Position numbers and translations under genes: made by a program. Of a stretch of 40,867 bases of DNA, positions 30,101 to 40,735 are shown piece by piece. This DNA comes from Falsiroseomonas sp. (GTDB lineage Bacteria > Pseudomonadota > Alphaproteobacteria > Acetobacterales > Acetobacteraceae). The stretch lies in NCBI RefSeq assembly GCF_030695085.1, contig NZ_JAUYTS010000095.1, positions 1 to 40,867 on the forward strand. The letters are read 5' to 3'. Numbering within the stretch: position 1 is the stretch's first letter; every line of letters starts with the position of its first letter. The notes beneath the pieces are model-generated. The model was not told the DNA's origin. It was given only the letters and a program-made list of their open reading frames with translations, and did not search any database.

Positions 30101-31749
30101 AATCCGGCACCGCGGCGCTGCGCGCGGCGGCGATCGCCACCTCCTATTTCGCGGTGGAGGCGGATTATCGCGGCGCGCGCTTCCCTGTCTCCCGGCAGTT
30201 GCCGCCGACCGGCAACGCGCTGGTGCTGGCCGCCAGCGCCGATGCCATCCCGAACCTGCCCTTGCCGCGCATCGCCGGGCCGACGCTGGCGCTGGTGCCG
30301 AACCCGACCGACCCCTTCGGCACGCTGCTGGTCATGGCCGGGCGATCCGAGGCGGAGCTGGTGCAGGCGGCGACCGCCATGGCGGTGGGCGGCAACAGCT
30401 TCGGCGGCGAGATCGTGGTGATCTCGACCCCGCCCACCCTGGCGCCGCGCCAGCCCTATGACGCGCCGCGCTGGGTCGCGGCCGACCGGCCGGAGCAGTT
30501 CGGCCAGCGCACGGATCGCAGCGACCTGCAGGCCTACGGCTATTCGCCCGGCACCATCCGCGTGCCGATGCGGACCGCGCCGGATTTGCTGACCTGGGCC
30601 GGGCGGGGCGTTCCGGTGGATATCGCCTTCCGGGCGCCGACCGGCCAGGCGCTGGATGTGGCGGCGTCACGCCTCGACATCGCCATCTCCGGCGCCTTCC
30701 TGAAATCGTTGCCGCTGGGCAGCGGGGAACGCTGGTGGCTGCCGGGCTTCGCGCAGCCCTGGCTGGTCGGCACGCTGCTGGACGACCCGGCGGTGCGCCG
30801 TGGCCGCGTGCTGGTGCCGACCTACCTGCTGGCCGGCCAGGACGAGTTGCAGATGCGCTTCGACATGCGCCCGTTGGCGCGCGGCGACTGCGTGGCGGTG
30901 CCGGGCGAGATCCGCGCCGCGATCGAGCCGACCTCGACCATCGACATCTCCGGCGCCTGGCGGCATGCGCGGCTGCCCTCGCTGGGCTTCTTCGCCTCCT
31001 CCGGCTTTCCCTTCACCCGCATGGCGGATCTGTCCGGCACCGCGGTGGTGCTGCCGGAACAGCCGAACACGGTGGAAACCGGCGCCTTCCTCGACCTGAT
31101 CGGCGCGCTGGCGCTGAAGGTCGGGCTGCCGGCGACGGGTTTGCAGGTCGCCTTCCCCAATGGCCTCGCCACCACCAGCGCGCGGGATGTGATCCTGCTC
31201 GGCACGCTCGGCCGGCAGCCGGCCGCCGCGGCGCTGCTGCGCGACAGCCCTGTGCTGGTGACGGCGGACCGGCTGAGCCTCGGGGCCTCCGACCGCCTGT
31301 CCGAGATCCGCGCGCTGTTCCTGGGTGAGGGCGAGGAACGCCAGCGCGCCGCCGCGGCATTGACCGAGCTTGGCGAGAGCGTGGCGGTGATCGTCGGCAC
31401 GCAATCTCCGCTGCAATCGGGCCGGTCTGTCGTCGCGGTGCTGGGCGCCACGCCGCTGGCGCTGGCCAATGCGGTGGCAACCTTGCGCGACCCGGCGACG
31501 GCGGGGCAGGTGCAGGGTGACCTCTCCGTGCTCAACGGCAGCCGCATCAGCGCCTTCCGCACCGGGCGCGGTTATTCCGTGGGCAACCCGCCCTGGTGGC
31601 TCGTGCCCTATCTCTGGATCGGCGAAGACCCCTACGTGGTCATCGCGCTGATGCTGGCCGCGGCGCTGCTGCTGGGCCTGCCGACGGCGTGGATGCTGCG
31701 CCGCCGTTCCGCCATGCGCCTGCGTGCGCGCAGCCCGAAGGACCACTGA
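27124..31749 (+). CDS. bcsAB: Fused cellulose synthase BcsA-BcsB
   Basis: A 1541-residue fusion. BcsA part (1 to about 730): several membrane helices and a GT2 domain with SYNED (147-151), DCD (226-228), TED (321-323) and QRMRW (359-363), then a PilZ domain with RxxxR (R564, R568) and DMSLSG (591-596), both c-di-GMP contacts intact. BcsB part (about 820-1541): periplasmic carbohydrate-binding and flavodoxin-like repeats, ending in a membrane helix near 1504-1524. Between them residues 739-759 look like a signal peptide ending AQA, followed by a Pro/Ser repeat. The start is TTG 27124, overlapping the bcsQ stop (TTGA); any later start would cut the first membrane helix. A similar fusion is known in Komagataeibacter (AcsAB). 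Confidence 0.95.
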   Translation: MIRAATEGQLPLAGRLLRGLLIGIGLLALLIVVTVPLPGEAQGVLTLAGAAAFIILNRFRSRRVTVVLVMLSVAITSRYLFWRVTQTLEFDTVLGGTLSIGLILAEAYAATLLFLSYIQLTWPLDRKPVPLPADPATWPTVDIYVPSYNEDLDIVRPTVLAAMNIDWPRDRMNVYILDDGRRTEFRKFAEEVGCGYIIRPDNKGAKAGNINHALKHTDGEYIAIFDCDHAPTRAFLQLTAGWMVRDARIALVQTPHFFYSADPFERNLARRRPVPNEGLLFYGAIQPGNDLWNAAFFCGSCALIRRTALEEVGGVPHQTVTEDCHRALLMQKKGWHTAYLRLPLAAGLATERLSIHMGQRMRWARGMIQILRQENTPMVRELTIAQRLCYTTAGFSFLFALPRIVFLTAPLAFLFLGQNIIAASPLAIIAYAGSHMIHAFGTAARLNGKNRHSFWSEIYEATLAGPLVRVTLATLWDPLKGKFNVTDKGGMVEEGYLDVRAVLPTMLILGMLLVGVSIGIYGLSTTTAGSLEFQAYALNTLWAVLCLVPVSAAVAVGVEREQMRARARIQADIPAEIVLSDGRRMPATTSDMSLSGARLLLDRPLGLADEAEIRIAFHVGGEVLEIPAQLLRWEDDEAMVRFVLTDVRNEMALVRVFFGRPDAWVAWDNWPVDRPMRALRDVVAATRDAVFVRYRFRIRKPPVRKPEALAAAVQERKSDMLRPRRPGEVATGRARVPEVVSAALLALALGLPGAALAQAPRPLLDPGSLAEPSFGQPSFAQPSLAEPSLTEPAPPRAGFAPAPLATQPTPPSFTPLAAAPLASNAVRELRFTLRELGLAGPMQFRGTADLQGVLFGFSRDEVVTAARLVVQGGSSAQLIPSLSQIAVTLNEQFVGNLPLDPARGAFGPVGFDLDPLAFAELNRLNFRFSARYSTECNDPLSGLLSANVSDLSTLSLTIERLAPQRDLARLPEPLFDRRNLRQALNLPVVMASESGTAALRAAAIATSYFAVEADYRGARFPVSRQLPPTGNALVLAASADAIPNLPLPRIAGPTLALVPNPTDPFGTLLVMAGRSEAELVQAATAMAVGGNSFGGEIVVISTPPTLAPRQPYDAPRWVAADRPEQFGQRTDRSDLQAYGYSPGTIRVPMRTAPDLLTWAGRGVPVDIAFRAPTGQALDVAASRLDIAISGAFLKSLPLGSGERWWLPGFAQPWLVGTLLDDPAVRRGRVLVPTYLLAGQDELQMRFDMRPLARGDCVAVPGEIRAAIEPTSTIDISGAWRHARLPSLGFFASSGFPFTRMADLSGTAVVLPEQPNTVETGAFLDLIGALALKVGLPATGLQVAFPNGLATTSARDVILLGTLGRQPAAAALLRDSPVLVTADRLSLGASDRLSEIRALFLGEGEERQRAAAALTELGESVAVIVGTQSPLQSGRSVVAVLGATPLALANAVATLRDPATAGQVQGDLSVLNGSRISAFRTGRGYSVGNPPWWLVPYLWIGEDPYVVIALMLAAALLLGLPTAWMLRRRSAMRLRARSPKDH
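29338..29400 (+). other. Internal signal-peptide-like segment at the BcsA/BcsB junction
   Basis: Residues 739-759 of BcsAB read VVSAALLALALGLPGAALAQ then A, a hydrophobic core with an AxA-type cleavage motif after A759. It would move the BcsB part into the periplasm and could be cut by signal peptidase. The Komagataeibacter AcsAB polypeptide is known to be processed into two subunits. Confidence 0.6.
29434..29499 (+). repeat. Short tandem repeat encoding xPS(F/L)xx units
   Basis: Four 15-base units encode EPSFG, QPSFA, QPSLA and EPSLT, directly after the internal signal-like segment of BcsAB. It forms part of a Pro-rich flexible linker before the folded BcsB region. Confidence 0.6.
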
Positions 31750-31752
31750 CGG

Positions 31753-34700
31753 ATGCGAAAGCCGCTCCCCTTCCTCCTGCTGGCCACGCTGGTGGCCGCG
31801 CCCGCCATGGCACAGGAGGCTCCGGCCTCCGGCGCCGTCGGAATCCTGATCCGGCAGGCGGAACGCTGGCTGGGGCAGGATCGTCCGGATCTGGCCGCGG
31901 CGCCGGTGGAGCGGGCCCTGGCGGCTGAGCCGCAGAACCCCTCGGCCCTGGAAGTGGCGGCGCGGCTTGAACTGGCGCGTGGCAACCGGGATGCGGCGAA
32001 TGGCTACCTGATCCGGCTGCAACGCACCGGCGCGACGGCGCAGATGGAATCCGTGCAGGATGCGCTGCGCGCCAGCCTGCTCGACCGCACCGGCATCGAG
32101 GAAGCCCGCCGGCTGGCCCAGGATGGCCGCGCCGCCGCCGCGGTGCAGCGCTACCGCGCCGTCTTCGGCAACCGCCCGCCGCCCGAGGAATTCGCCGCCG
32201 AGTACTACCAGGCCCTGGCCGGTGCGCCGGCGACGCGGGAGGAGGGGGTGCGGAATCTCGGCCGCCTCGCTGACCGGCCCGGCGCGGATGACCGCACGCG
32301 CCTCGCCTATGCCCAGGCACTGACCTTCGCACCGGCCACCCGCACCCAGGGCATCGAGCGTCTGCGCGCCCTGGCCGAGGTGCCCGATATCTCGGTCGAG
32401 GCGCGCCGCGCCTGGGCCGCCGCGATCGGCTTCGCCGGCAACGACCCCGCGATCGCGCCGCAGGCCGAGACCTTCCTGCGCCGTTTCCCGGATGACACCG
32501 CCATGGCGCAGCGCCTGGCCACGCTGCGCAGCACCCCCGCACCCACCGCGGCCGTGCCCGACCCGGATGCCGCGGCGCGGGAGACGGCCTTCGCCCGGCT
32601 CGAAGCCGGTGCCCTCGGCGACAGCGCGCGGCGGTTCCAGGCGCTGGTGCAGGACAACCCTGCGGATGCCGATTCCCTCGGCGGCCTTGGCATCATCCGG
32701 CTGCGGGAAGGCAACCTGCCGCAGGCGCGGGATCTGCTGGAGCGCGCCATCGCCGCCAACCCGGCCAATGCCCGGCAGTGGCAGCGCGCCCTGGATGCGG
32801 CCTCCTATGGGGAGGAAGTCGCCTCCGCCCGTGCCGCCTTGCGCCGGGGCGCGCTCGATCAGGCCGATGCCGCCGGCCGGCGCGCCGCCCTGCGTGATGT
32901 GGAAGACCGATCCGACGCCGAGACGGTGCTGGGCGAGATCGCGCTGCGCCGTGGCGACGCGCCGGGGGCGGAGGCCCGGTTCCGGGCGGCGCTGGCCCGG
33001 CGCCCCGGCTTTCCCACCGCCCAGGCCGGGCTGAATGCCGCGCTGCGGGCGCAGAATCGCGGCGGCGAGGTCGCTGTGAGCCAGGCCAGCGTGCCGGGCG
33101 CGGTGCCCGGCGCGGCGGCTGGCGGCACACCGCCCGCGCCCGCCGCCGCCATCGCCTTCCGCACCGAGGCCGCGCGCATGGCCGACCCGGCCGCGGCTGC
33201 CGCATTGCTGCGCAATGCCGTGGCGGCGGCGCCGGATGACCCCTGGATTCGCCTCGACCTGGCCCGCGCGCTGCGCCGCCAGGGCCGTGGCGCGGAGGGC
33301 CGCGCGCTGGTCGAGGAACTGGCCGGCCGGCTCAATACGCCGGATGCGACCTATGCCGCGGCACTGATGGCGGAGGAGGATGGCAGGCTCGCCGATGCCG
33401 ATGCCTTCCTGGCCCGCATCCCCGCCAATCGCCGCAGCGCCGACATGTCCCGCCTTGCCACCCGCATCCGCAGCCAGCGCGACGTGGCGGCGGCGGTGGC
33501 GCTGATGGCGGCTTCGCCGCTGGATGGCCGCACCCGGCTGCTGACCATCGCGGCCCGGCCAGACCCCACCGGGTCCACCGCCGCCGCCGTGATCCGTGCC
33601 TTCGGCGAGGCCGGCGACCGGCCTGGCGCCGGGGAAGCCGGGCGGGTCGCGGCGATCGCCAACCGCACGCAGGTGCCGGCCCGTATCGCCATCGCCGGCG
33701 CGCTGCTCTCGGCCGGGCTGGAGGCGGAAGCGGTGGCGCTCGCCGCCGAGATCGAGGCCGGCGGCGTGTCCGCCGAGGCGCAGCGCGACCTCGCGGCGTT
33801 GCGCGGCGGCGCCGCGATCCGCGCCGCGGACCGGCTGAACGAGGCAGGCGACCAGGCCGGTGCCTTCGAACGCCTGCGCCCGGCCCTGGCCTCCGGCAGT
33901 GACCCGGCCGCGCAACTGGCCCTCGCGCGCCTCTACATCACCGCCCGGCAGCCCGCCGAGGCGCTGCGGATCGCGGAGACCCTGCTGGCCCGCGACCCGC
34001 GCAATGTCGAGACGCGGCGCGCCACCATCGAGGCGGCGATCGCCGCCGGAGACCGCCAGCGCGCGGCGCAGTTGCTCGCGGAAGGCCGCAGCGCCATGCC
34101 GGGTGATGCGCGCATGCTGCTGCTGGAGGCCCGCGTGGCGCGGGATGCCGGGGATGGCGGCAGGGCGCGCCAGGCGCTGGAGGCCGCGCAGCGGCAACGC
34201 GCCGCTGAACTCGGCGGCGGGCGCGGCCTGGCCCCGGCGACGCCCGCCGGCCAGACCAATCCCTTCGGCCCCGCCGCGGTGGCGCGGCCCGGCGTGCCGG
34301 CCGACCCGCTGAGCCGGGAGATCGAGCGCGAGCTGGCCGCGCTGCGCGACGATGTCGGCCCCAGCCTGGCCGCCATCGCCTCCGGCCGCATGCGCTCCGG
34401 CGATGGCGGCCTCGACAAGCTGAGTGAGCTTTCGGCGCGGCTGGAGGGGGTGGCGGCGCTGCCGGTGATCGGCGGTCGGCTGACCGCCTTCGCGGAGCCC
34501 ACCACCATCGATTCCGGGTCGCTGGAGAATTCCCGGCAGGCGCGGCAGCGCTTCGGCACCAGCGTGCTGAACGGGGCAGGGACCTTGCCGGCGCCGCGCG
34601 ATTCCGGTGCCGCCGGCGTCGGCGTCGGCCTCGCCTATCAGCGCGGGGATTGGCTGCGGCTGGATGTCGGCACCACGCCGATCGGCTTCCAGACCTCCAA

Positions 34701-35460
34701 CATCATCGGCGGTGCCGAGATCGCGCCGCAACTGACCGCGCAGGGGCTGCGCGCGCGCTTCACCGCCGAACGGCGCGGCATGAATGACAGCCTGCTGTCC
34801 TGGTCCGGCGCCACGGACCCGCGCACTGGCACAAGCTGGGGCCCGGTGCTGCGGACCGGTGGGCGGGCGCAGCTCGAATTCCCGCTCGGCAATGGCTATG
34901 GCTATATCGGCGGCGGCTATTCCAGCCTGGATGGCAGCGGCGTCGCCTCCAATACCCGGATCGAGGGTGGCGCGGGCGTTTCCGTCCCGGTCTGGCGGCA
35001 GGGGGACGCGGAGCTGCGGACCGGGCTGGACCTCGTCTACCTCGCCTATGAGCGCAACCTGCGCTACTTCACCCTCGGCCATGGCGGCTATTTCTCGCCG
35101 CAGCAATACACGGCGCTGAACATCCCGGTGGACTACCGTGGCCGGAGCGGCGACCTGTCCTATGGCGTCGGCGCCACCATCGGCTATGCGGCCTGGCGGG
35201 AGGATTCCGCGCCGGTCTTCCCGAACGATCCGGGTCTGCAGGGCCAGCTGGTGTCGCTGGCGAATTCCACGGCGGGCACCGATAACCCGATCCTGGCGAA
35301 TTTTCGCAGCCAGTCCCAGGCCGGTGCCGTGGGCGGGATCAGGGCGGATCTGGATTATGCGCTGAACCCGAGCCTCTCGATCGGGGCCGGGCTGCGCTAC
35401 GACAAGGCTTCGAATTTCGACGAGACGCGGTTCCAGCTGCGCCTTCGGAACCGCTTCTGA
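31753..35460 (+). CDS. bcsC: Cellulose synthase outer-membrane subunit BcsC
   Basis: A 1235-residue protein. Signal peptide at residues 1-20 (MRKPLPFLLLATLVAAPAMA, cleavage before Gln21). Residues from about 25 to 830 are Ala/Arg-rich helical TPR-type repeats (LAR, AL..P.N, RL...P). Residues about 930-1235 form a beta-barrel with alternating aromatic strands and end in LRLRNRF, the C-terminal Phe expected of outer-membrane proteins. BcsC spans the periplasm and exports the glucan. It begins 3 bases after bcsAB, so the genes are co-transcribed. Length fits the family (1100-1300). It is the last gene of the operon seen here; no bcsZ or bcsD follows. Confidence 0.94.
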   Translation: MRKPLPFLLLATLVAAPAMAQEAPASGAVGILIRQAERWLGQDRPDLAAAPVERALAAEPQNPSALEVAARLELARGNRDAANGYLIRLQRTGATAQMESVQDALRASLLDRTGIEEARRLAQDGRAAAAVQRYRAVFGNRPPPEEFAAEYYQALAGAPATREEGVRNLGRLADRPGADDRTRLAYAQALTFAPATRTQGIERLRALAEVPDISVEARRAWAAAIGFAGNDPAIAPQAETFLRRFPDDTAMAQRLATLRSTPAPTAAVPDPDAAARETAFARLEAGALGDSARRFQALVQDNPADADSLGGLGIIRLREGNLPQARDLLERAIAANPANARQWQRALDAASYGEEVASARAALRRGALDQADAAGRRAALRDVEDRSDAETVLGEIALRRGDAPGAEARFRAALARRPGFPTAQAGLNAALRAQNRGGEVAVSQASVPGAVPGAAAGGTPPAPAAAIAFRTEAARMADPAAAAALLRNAVAAAPDDPWIRLDLARALRRQGRGAEGRALVEELAGRLNTPDATYAAALMAEEDGRLADADAFLARIPANRRSADMSRLATRIRSQRDVAAAVALMAASPLDGRTRLLTIAARPDPTGSTAAAVIRAFGEAGDRPGAGEAGRVAAIANRTQVPARIAIAGALLSAGLEAEAVALAAEIEAGGVSAEAQRDLAALRGGAAIRAADRLNEAGDQAGAFERLRPALASGSDPAAQLALARLYITARQPAEALRIAETLLARDPRNVETRRATIEAAIAAGDRQRAAQLLAEGRSAMPGDARMLLLEARVARDAGDGGRARQALEAAQRQRAAELGGGRGLAPATPAGQTNPFGPAAVARPGVPADPLSREIERELAALRDDVGPSLAAIASGRMRSGDGGLDKLSELSARLEGVAALPVIGGRLTAFAEPTTIDSGSLENSRQARQRFGTSVLNGAGTLPAPRDSGAAGVGVGLAYQRGDWLRLDVGTTPIGFQTSNIIGGAEIAPQLTAQGLRARFTAERRGMNDSLLSWSGATDPRTGTSWGPVLRTGGRAQLEFPLGNGYGYIGGGYSSLDGSGVASNTRIEGGAGVSVPVWRQGDAELRTGLDLVYLAYERNLRYFTLGHGGYFSPQQYTALNIPVDYRGRSGDLSYGVGATIGYAAWREDSAPVFPNDPGLQGQLVSLANSTAGTDNPILANFRSQSQAGAVGGIRADLDYALNPSLSIGAGLRYDKASNFDETRFQLRLRNRF

Positions 35461-35473
35461 AGCCGGGCCGCGG

Positions 35474-35851
35474 TCAGCCCTGGCCGGCCAGGACCCCGCG
35501 CAGCCAGGCGACGCGATCCCGGACCGCGGCCTCCGCCGCCGCCTCCGCCTCCCGGTACGCGCGCAGCACCTGCTCCCCGAGGGGGGTCAGGCGCGCGCCA
35601 CCGCCGCCCGATCCGCCCATGGCGGTCGTCACCAGCGGCTCCCGGAAATCTTCGTTCAGCGCGCTCACCAGATCATGCGCCCGCTGGTAGGACATCTGCA
35701 TGCGCCGTCCGGCCGCGGCGATGGAGCCTGCGTCGCGGATCGCCTCCAGCAGCTCGGCCTTGCCCGGGCCGATGGCGACCTGTTCGCCCAGGGCGAGCCG
35801 CAGCGTCAGCATCCGCCGCCCCACTTCGCCCCGATTGCGCCGTCCTGCCAT
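35474..35851 (-). CDS. Winged helix-turn-helix protein of the ModE N-terminal type
   Basis: A 125-residue protein with a LysR/ModE-like winged helix: KAELLEAIRDAGSIAAAGRR followed by MQMSYQRAHDLVSALN (residues about 31-66), then a Gly-rich turn (GGSGGGGARLTPLGEQVL) exactly as in ModE. The C-terminal molybdate-binding domain of full-length ModE is absent, so this is the short one-domain form often annotated as molybdenum-dependent regulator. ATG 35851 is used; the longer open frame upstream is shadow of the CoA transferase region. It is convergent with bcsC (13-base gap) and divergent from the CoA transferase gene. Its target and ligand are unknown. Confidence 0.85.
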   Translation of the reverse strand: MAGRRNRGEVGRRMLTLRLALGEQVAIGPGKAELLEAIRDAGSIAAAGRRMQMSYQRAHDLVSALNEDFREPLVTTAMGGSGGGGARLTPLGEQVLRAYREAEAAAEAAVRDRVAWLRGVLAGQG

Positions 35852-35968
35852 GGCGCCAGGAAACCACGCGCGCCAGCCGGCGCCAACCACCTCCCGCCTC
35901 GGCGCGGCGCCCCGGGCTTGCCCTGTCCGGGCACCACGCTTAAGCAACCCGGGAGATGGAGGCAGCCC

Positions 35969-37174
35969 ATGACATCGCCCACCGGCCCGCTTCGCGGCCT
36001 TCGTGTTCTCGACCTGACCCGTGTCCTGGCCGGCCCCACCTGCACCCAGATGCTGGGTGACCTGGGTGCGGAGGTCATCAAGATCGAAAAGCCCGGCTCG
36101 GGCGACGACACCCGCGGCTTCGCGCCGCCGGTTTGGCCGGAGACCGAGGAAAGCGCCTATTTCCTCGGGGTCAACCGCAACAAGAAGTCGCTGACGCTGG
36201 ATATCGCCAAGCCGGAAGGCCAGGCGATCATCCATGATCTGCTGGATGGCTGCGACATCCTGGTGGAGAACTTCAAGGTCGGCGCACTGGCGAAATACGG
36301 CCTGGGCTTCGAACAGCTCAGCCAGAAATTCCCCGGCCTGATCTATTGCTCGATCACCGGCTTTGGTCAGACCGGCCCCTATGCGCCGCGTCCGGGCTAT
36401 GATTCGCTGATCCAGGCGATGGGCGGCGTCATGTCCCTGACCGGGGAGCCGGATGGGCTGCCGCAGAAGGTGGGCGTGCCGGTGGCCGACCTGTTCGCCG
36501 GCTTGTATGGCTGCATCGGCATCCTGGCGGCGCTTCGCCACCGGGAACGCACCGGCCAGGGCCAGCAGGTGGATATCGGCATGCTGGACACCAGCGTGGC
36601 CTGGCTGGCGAACCAGGGCATGAACTACCTGGCGACCAAGGAAAACCCGGTGCGGCTGGGCAACCAGCACCCGAACATCGTGCCCTACCAGGTGTTCCCG
36701 ACGCGGGACGGGCATATCGTGCTGTCCGTCGGCAATGACCCCACCTTCGTGCGCTTCTGCGAAGTGACCGGCCAGCAGGCGCTGCTGTCCGACGAACGCT
36801 TCGCCACCAACGCCGCGCGCGTCGCCAACCGCGATTTCGTGACCCAGACGCTGACGCCCGTGATGCAGCAGCGCAGCACGGATGAATGGGTGGCCGCGCT
36901 GGAGGCCGCCAAGATCGGCTGCGGCCCGATCAATACGCTGGAGAAGGTCTTCGCGGACCCGCATGTCCAGGCCCGCAAGGTGGTGGTGGAGATGCTGCAC
37001 ACCTCCGGCGCCACGGTGGAGGTCATCGCCAATCCGGTGCGGCTTTCCGCCACCCCGGCGGATTACCGCGTGCCGCCGCCCAGGCTGGGCGAACACTCCG
37101 AGGAAGTGCTCTCCGGCCTTCTGGGCATGAGCGAAAGCCGGATCGCGGCGCTGCGCGAGAAGGGCGTGGTCTGA
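35969..37174 (+). CDS. CaiB/BaiF family CoA transferase
   Basis: A 401-residue family III CoA transferase. Visible features: N-terminal LRGLRVLDLTRVLAGPTCTQ, EVIKIEKPGSGDDTR, the GFGQTGPYAPRPGYD motif, and GVPVADLFAG with the catalytic Asp174. It moves CoA between organic acids; the substrate is not predictable. ATG 35969 was selected, with GGAGATGGAGG some 7-18 bases upstream and the family start right after it; the longer frame to 35675 is shadow. The stop (TGA 37172-37174) abuts the ATG of the hydrolase gene, so the two are probably one transcript. Confidence 0.93.
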   Translation: MTSPTGPLRGLRVLDLTRVLAGPTCTQMLGDLGAEVIKIEKPGSGDDTRGFAPPVWPETEESAYFLGVNRNKKSLTLDIAKPEGQAIIHDLLDGCDILVENFKVGALAKYGLGFEQLSQKFPGLIYCSITGFGQTGPYAPRPGYDSLIQAMGGVMSLTGEPDGLPQKVGVPVADLFAGLYGCIGILAALRHRERTGQGQQVDIGMLDTSVAWLANQGMNYLATKENPVRLGNQHPNIVPYQVFPTRDGHIVLSVGNDPTFVRFCEVTGQQALLSDERFATNAARVANRDFVTQTLTPVMQQRSTDEWVAALEAAKIGCGPINTLEKVFADPHVQARKVVVEMLHTSGATVEVIANPVRLSATPADYRVPPPRLGEHSEEVLSGLLGMSESRIAALREKGVV

Positions 37175-38020
37175 ATGCGGGCGGGAAGGCTGCGCTACCT
37201 GCTGGGTGCGGCCTTCCACCAGCTGGCCTGGACCGAATGGGGGCCGGCGGATGGCGCCCCCGGGGACATCCCCGTGGTCTGCGTCCACGGCCTGACCCGC
37301 AATGGGCGGGATTTCGATGCGCTGGCGCAGGCGCTGGCCGCGCAGGGCCGGCGCGTGCTGTGCCCGGATCTGCCGGGGCGTGGCCTGTCTGACTGGCTGC
37401 CGGACCCGGCGATGTATGCGCCGCCGGTCTATGTCGGCGCGCTGGCGCATCTGCTGGCGCGGCTGGATGGGCCGGTTGATTGGGTCGGCACCTCGCTGGG
37501 TGGCATCTGCGGCATGATGGTAGCCGCCGCCACGGGGAACCCGATCCGCCGCCTGGTGCTGAACGATGTCGGGCCGCTTGTGCCGCAGGCGGCGATCGCG
37601 CGCATCCAGGCCTATCTCGCCGAGACACCCCGCTTCGCGGATCTCGCGGCGGTGGAGGCGCATCTGCGCCAGGTGCATGCGCCCTTCGGCCAACTGACCG
37701 ACGCGCAATGGGGCCATCTGGCGCACCATTCGGCCCGGGCGGCGCCGGAAGGCGGGCTGATGCTGCATTTCGACCCCGCCCTCGCCGTGCCGATCCGCGC
37801 CCGGCCGCCCGAGCCGGTGGACCTCTCGGCGCTGTGGGGATTGGTCTCGGTTCCCGTCCTGGCGATCCGTGGCGCTGAGAGCGACCTGCTATTGCCGGAG
37901 ACGCTGGCCGCAATGGCCGCGCGCCCCGGCGTGCGGGTGGCGGAGATTCCGGCGGTCGGGCATGCGCCGGCGCTGATGGATGCGTCCCAGGTGGCTCTGG
38001 TGGCCGGCTTCCTGGACTGA
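37175..38020 (+). CDS. Alpha/beta-fold hydrolase
   Basis: A 281-residue enzyme with oxyanion motif VHGLTRNGRD (residues 37-46), CPDLPGRGLSD, nucleophile Ser107 in GTSLGG, an acid residue in RGAESDLLLP near 235, and His in VGHAPAL near 262. This is a complete catalytic triad. It starts directly after the CoA transferase stop. Similar enzymes act on esters, thioesters or C-C bonds (for example enol-lactone hydrolases), so the substrate is not inferred. Its neighbour suggests CoA-ester metabolism. It converges with the small minus-strand gene with a 2-base gap. Confidence 0.88.
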   Translation: MRAGRLRYLLGAAFHQLAWTEWGPADGAPGDIPVVCVHGLTRNGRDFDALAQALAAQGRRVLCPDLPGRGLSDWLPDPAMYAPPVYVGALAHLLARLDGPVDWVGTSLGGICGMMVAAATGNPIRRLVLNDVGPLVPQAAIARIQAYLAETPRFADLAAVEAHLRQVHAPFGQLTDAQWGHLAHHSARAAPEGGLMLHFDPALAVPIRARPPEPVDLSALWGLVSVPVLAIRGAESDLLLPETLAAMAARPGVRVAEIPAVGHAPALMDASQVALVAGFLD

Positions 38021-38022
38021 CC

Positions 38023-40668
<2,646 letters not shown>

Positions 40669-40689
40669 TTTTGCCCCTCTGGCCATCTC

Positions 40690-40735
40690 TGGCGCTTCCG
40701 GGCGCATTGGTGACACGGCACTTGCCCGGACGCCA
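40690..40735 (-). promoter_or_regulatory. Long leader hairpin upstream of the metY-like gene
   Basis: TGGCG and TCCGGGC (40690-40703, with CT between) pair with GCCCGGA and CGCCA (40724-40735): 12 base pairs with a 2-base bulge and a 20-base loop. The hairpin sits 22 bases before the start codon, close to the ribosome binding site. Methionine genes are often controlled by SAM or SAH riboswitches, but I could not match this sequence to any class I know. Confidence 0.4.

Noticed and set aside
30667..35106. A 1479-codon open frame on the minus strand opposite bcsAB and bcsC
   Set aside because: Its protein is Gly/Arg/Gln/His-rich with no domains, while the plus strand encodes clear BcsB and BcsC. 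Long antisense frames are expected where G/C third positions dominate.
35479..35492. Perfect palindrome CCTGGCCGGCCAGG near the bcsC end as a terminator
   Set aside because: It has no loop and no U-run and lies in the coding end of the ModE-type gene, so a stable RNA hairpin is not supported.
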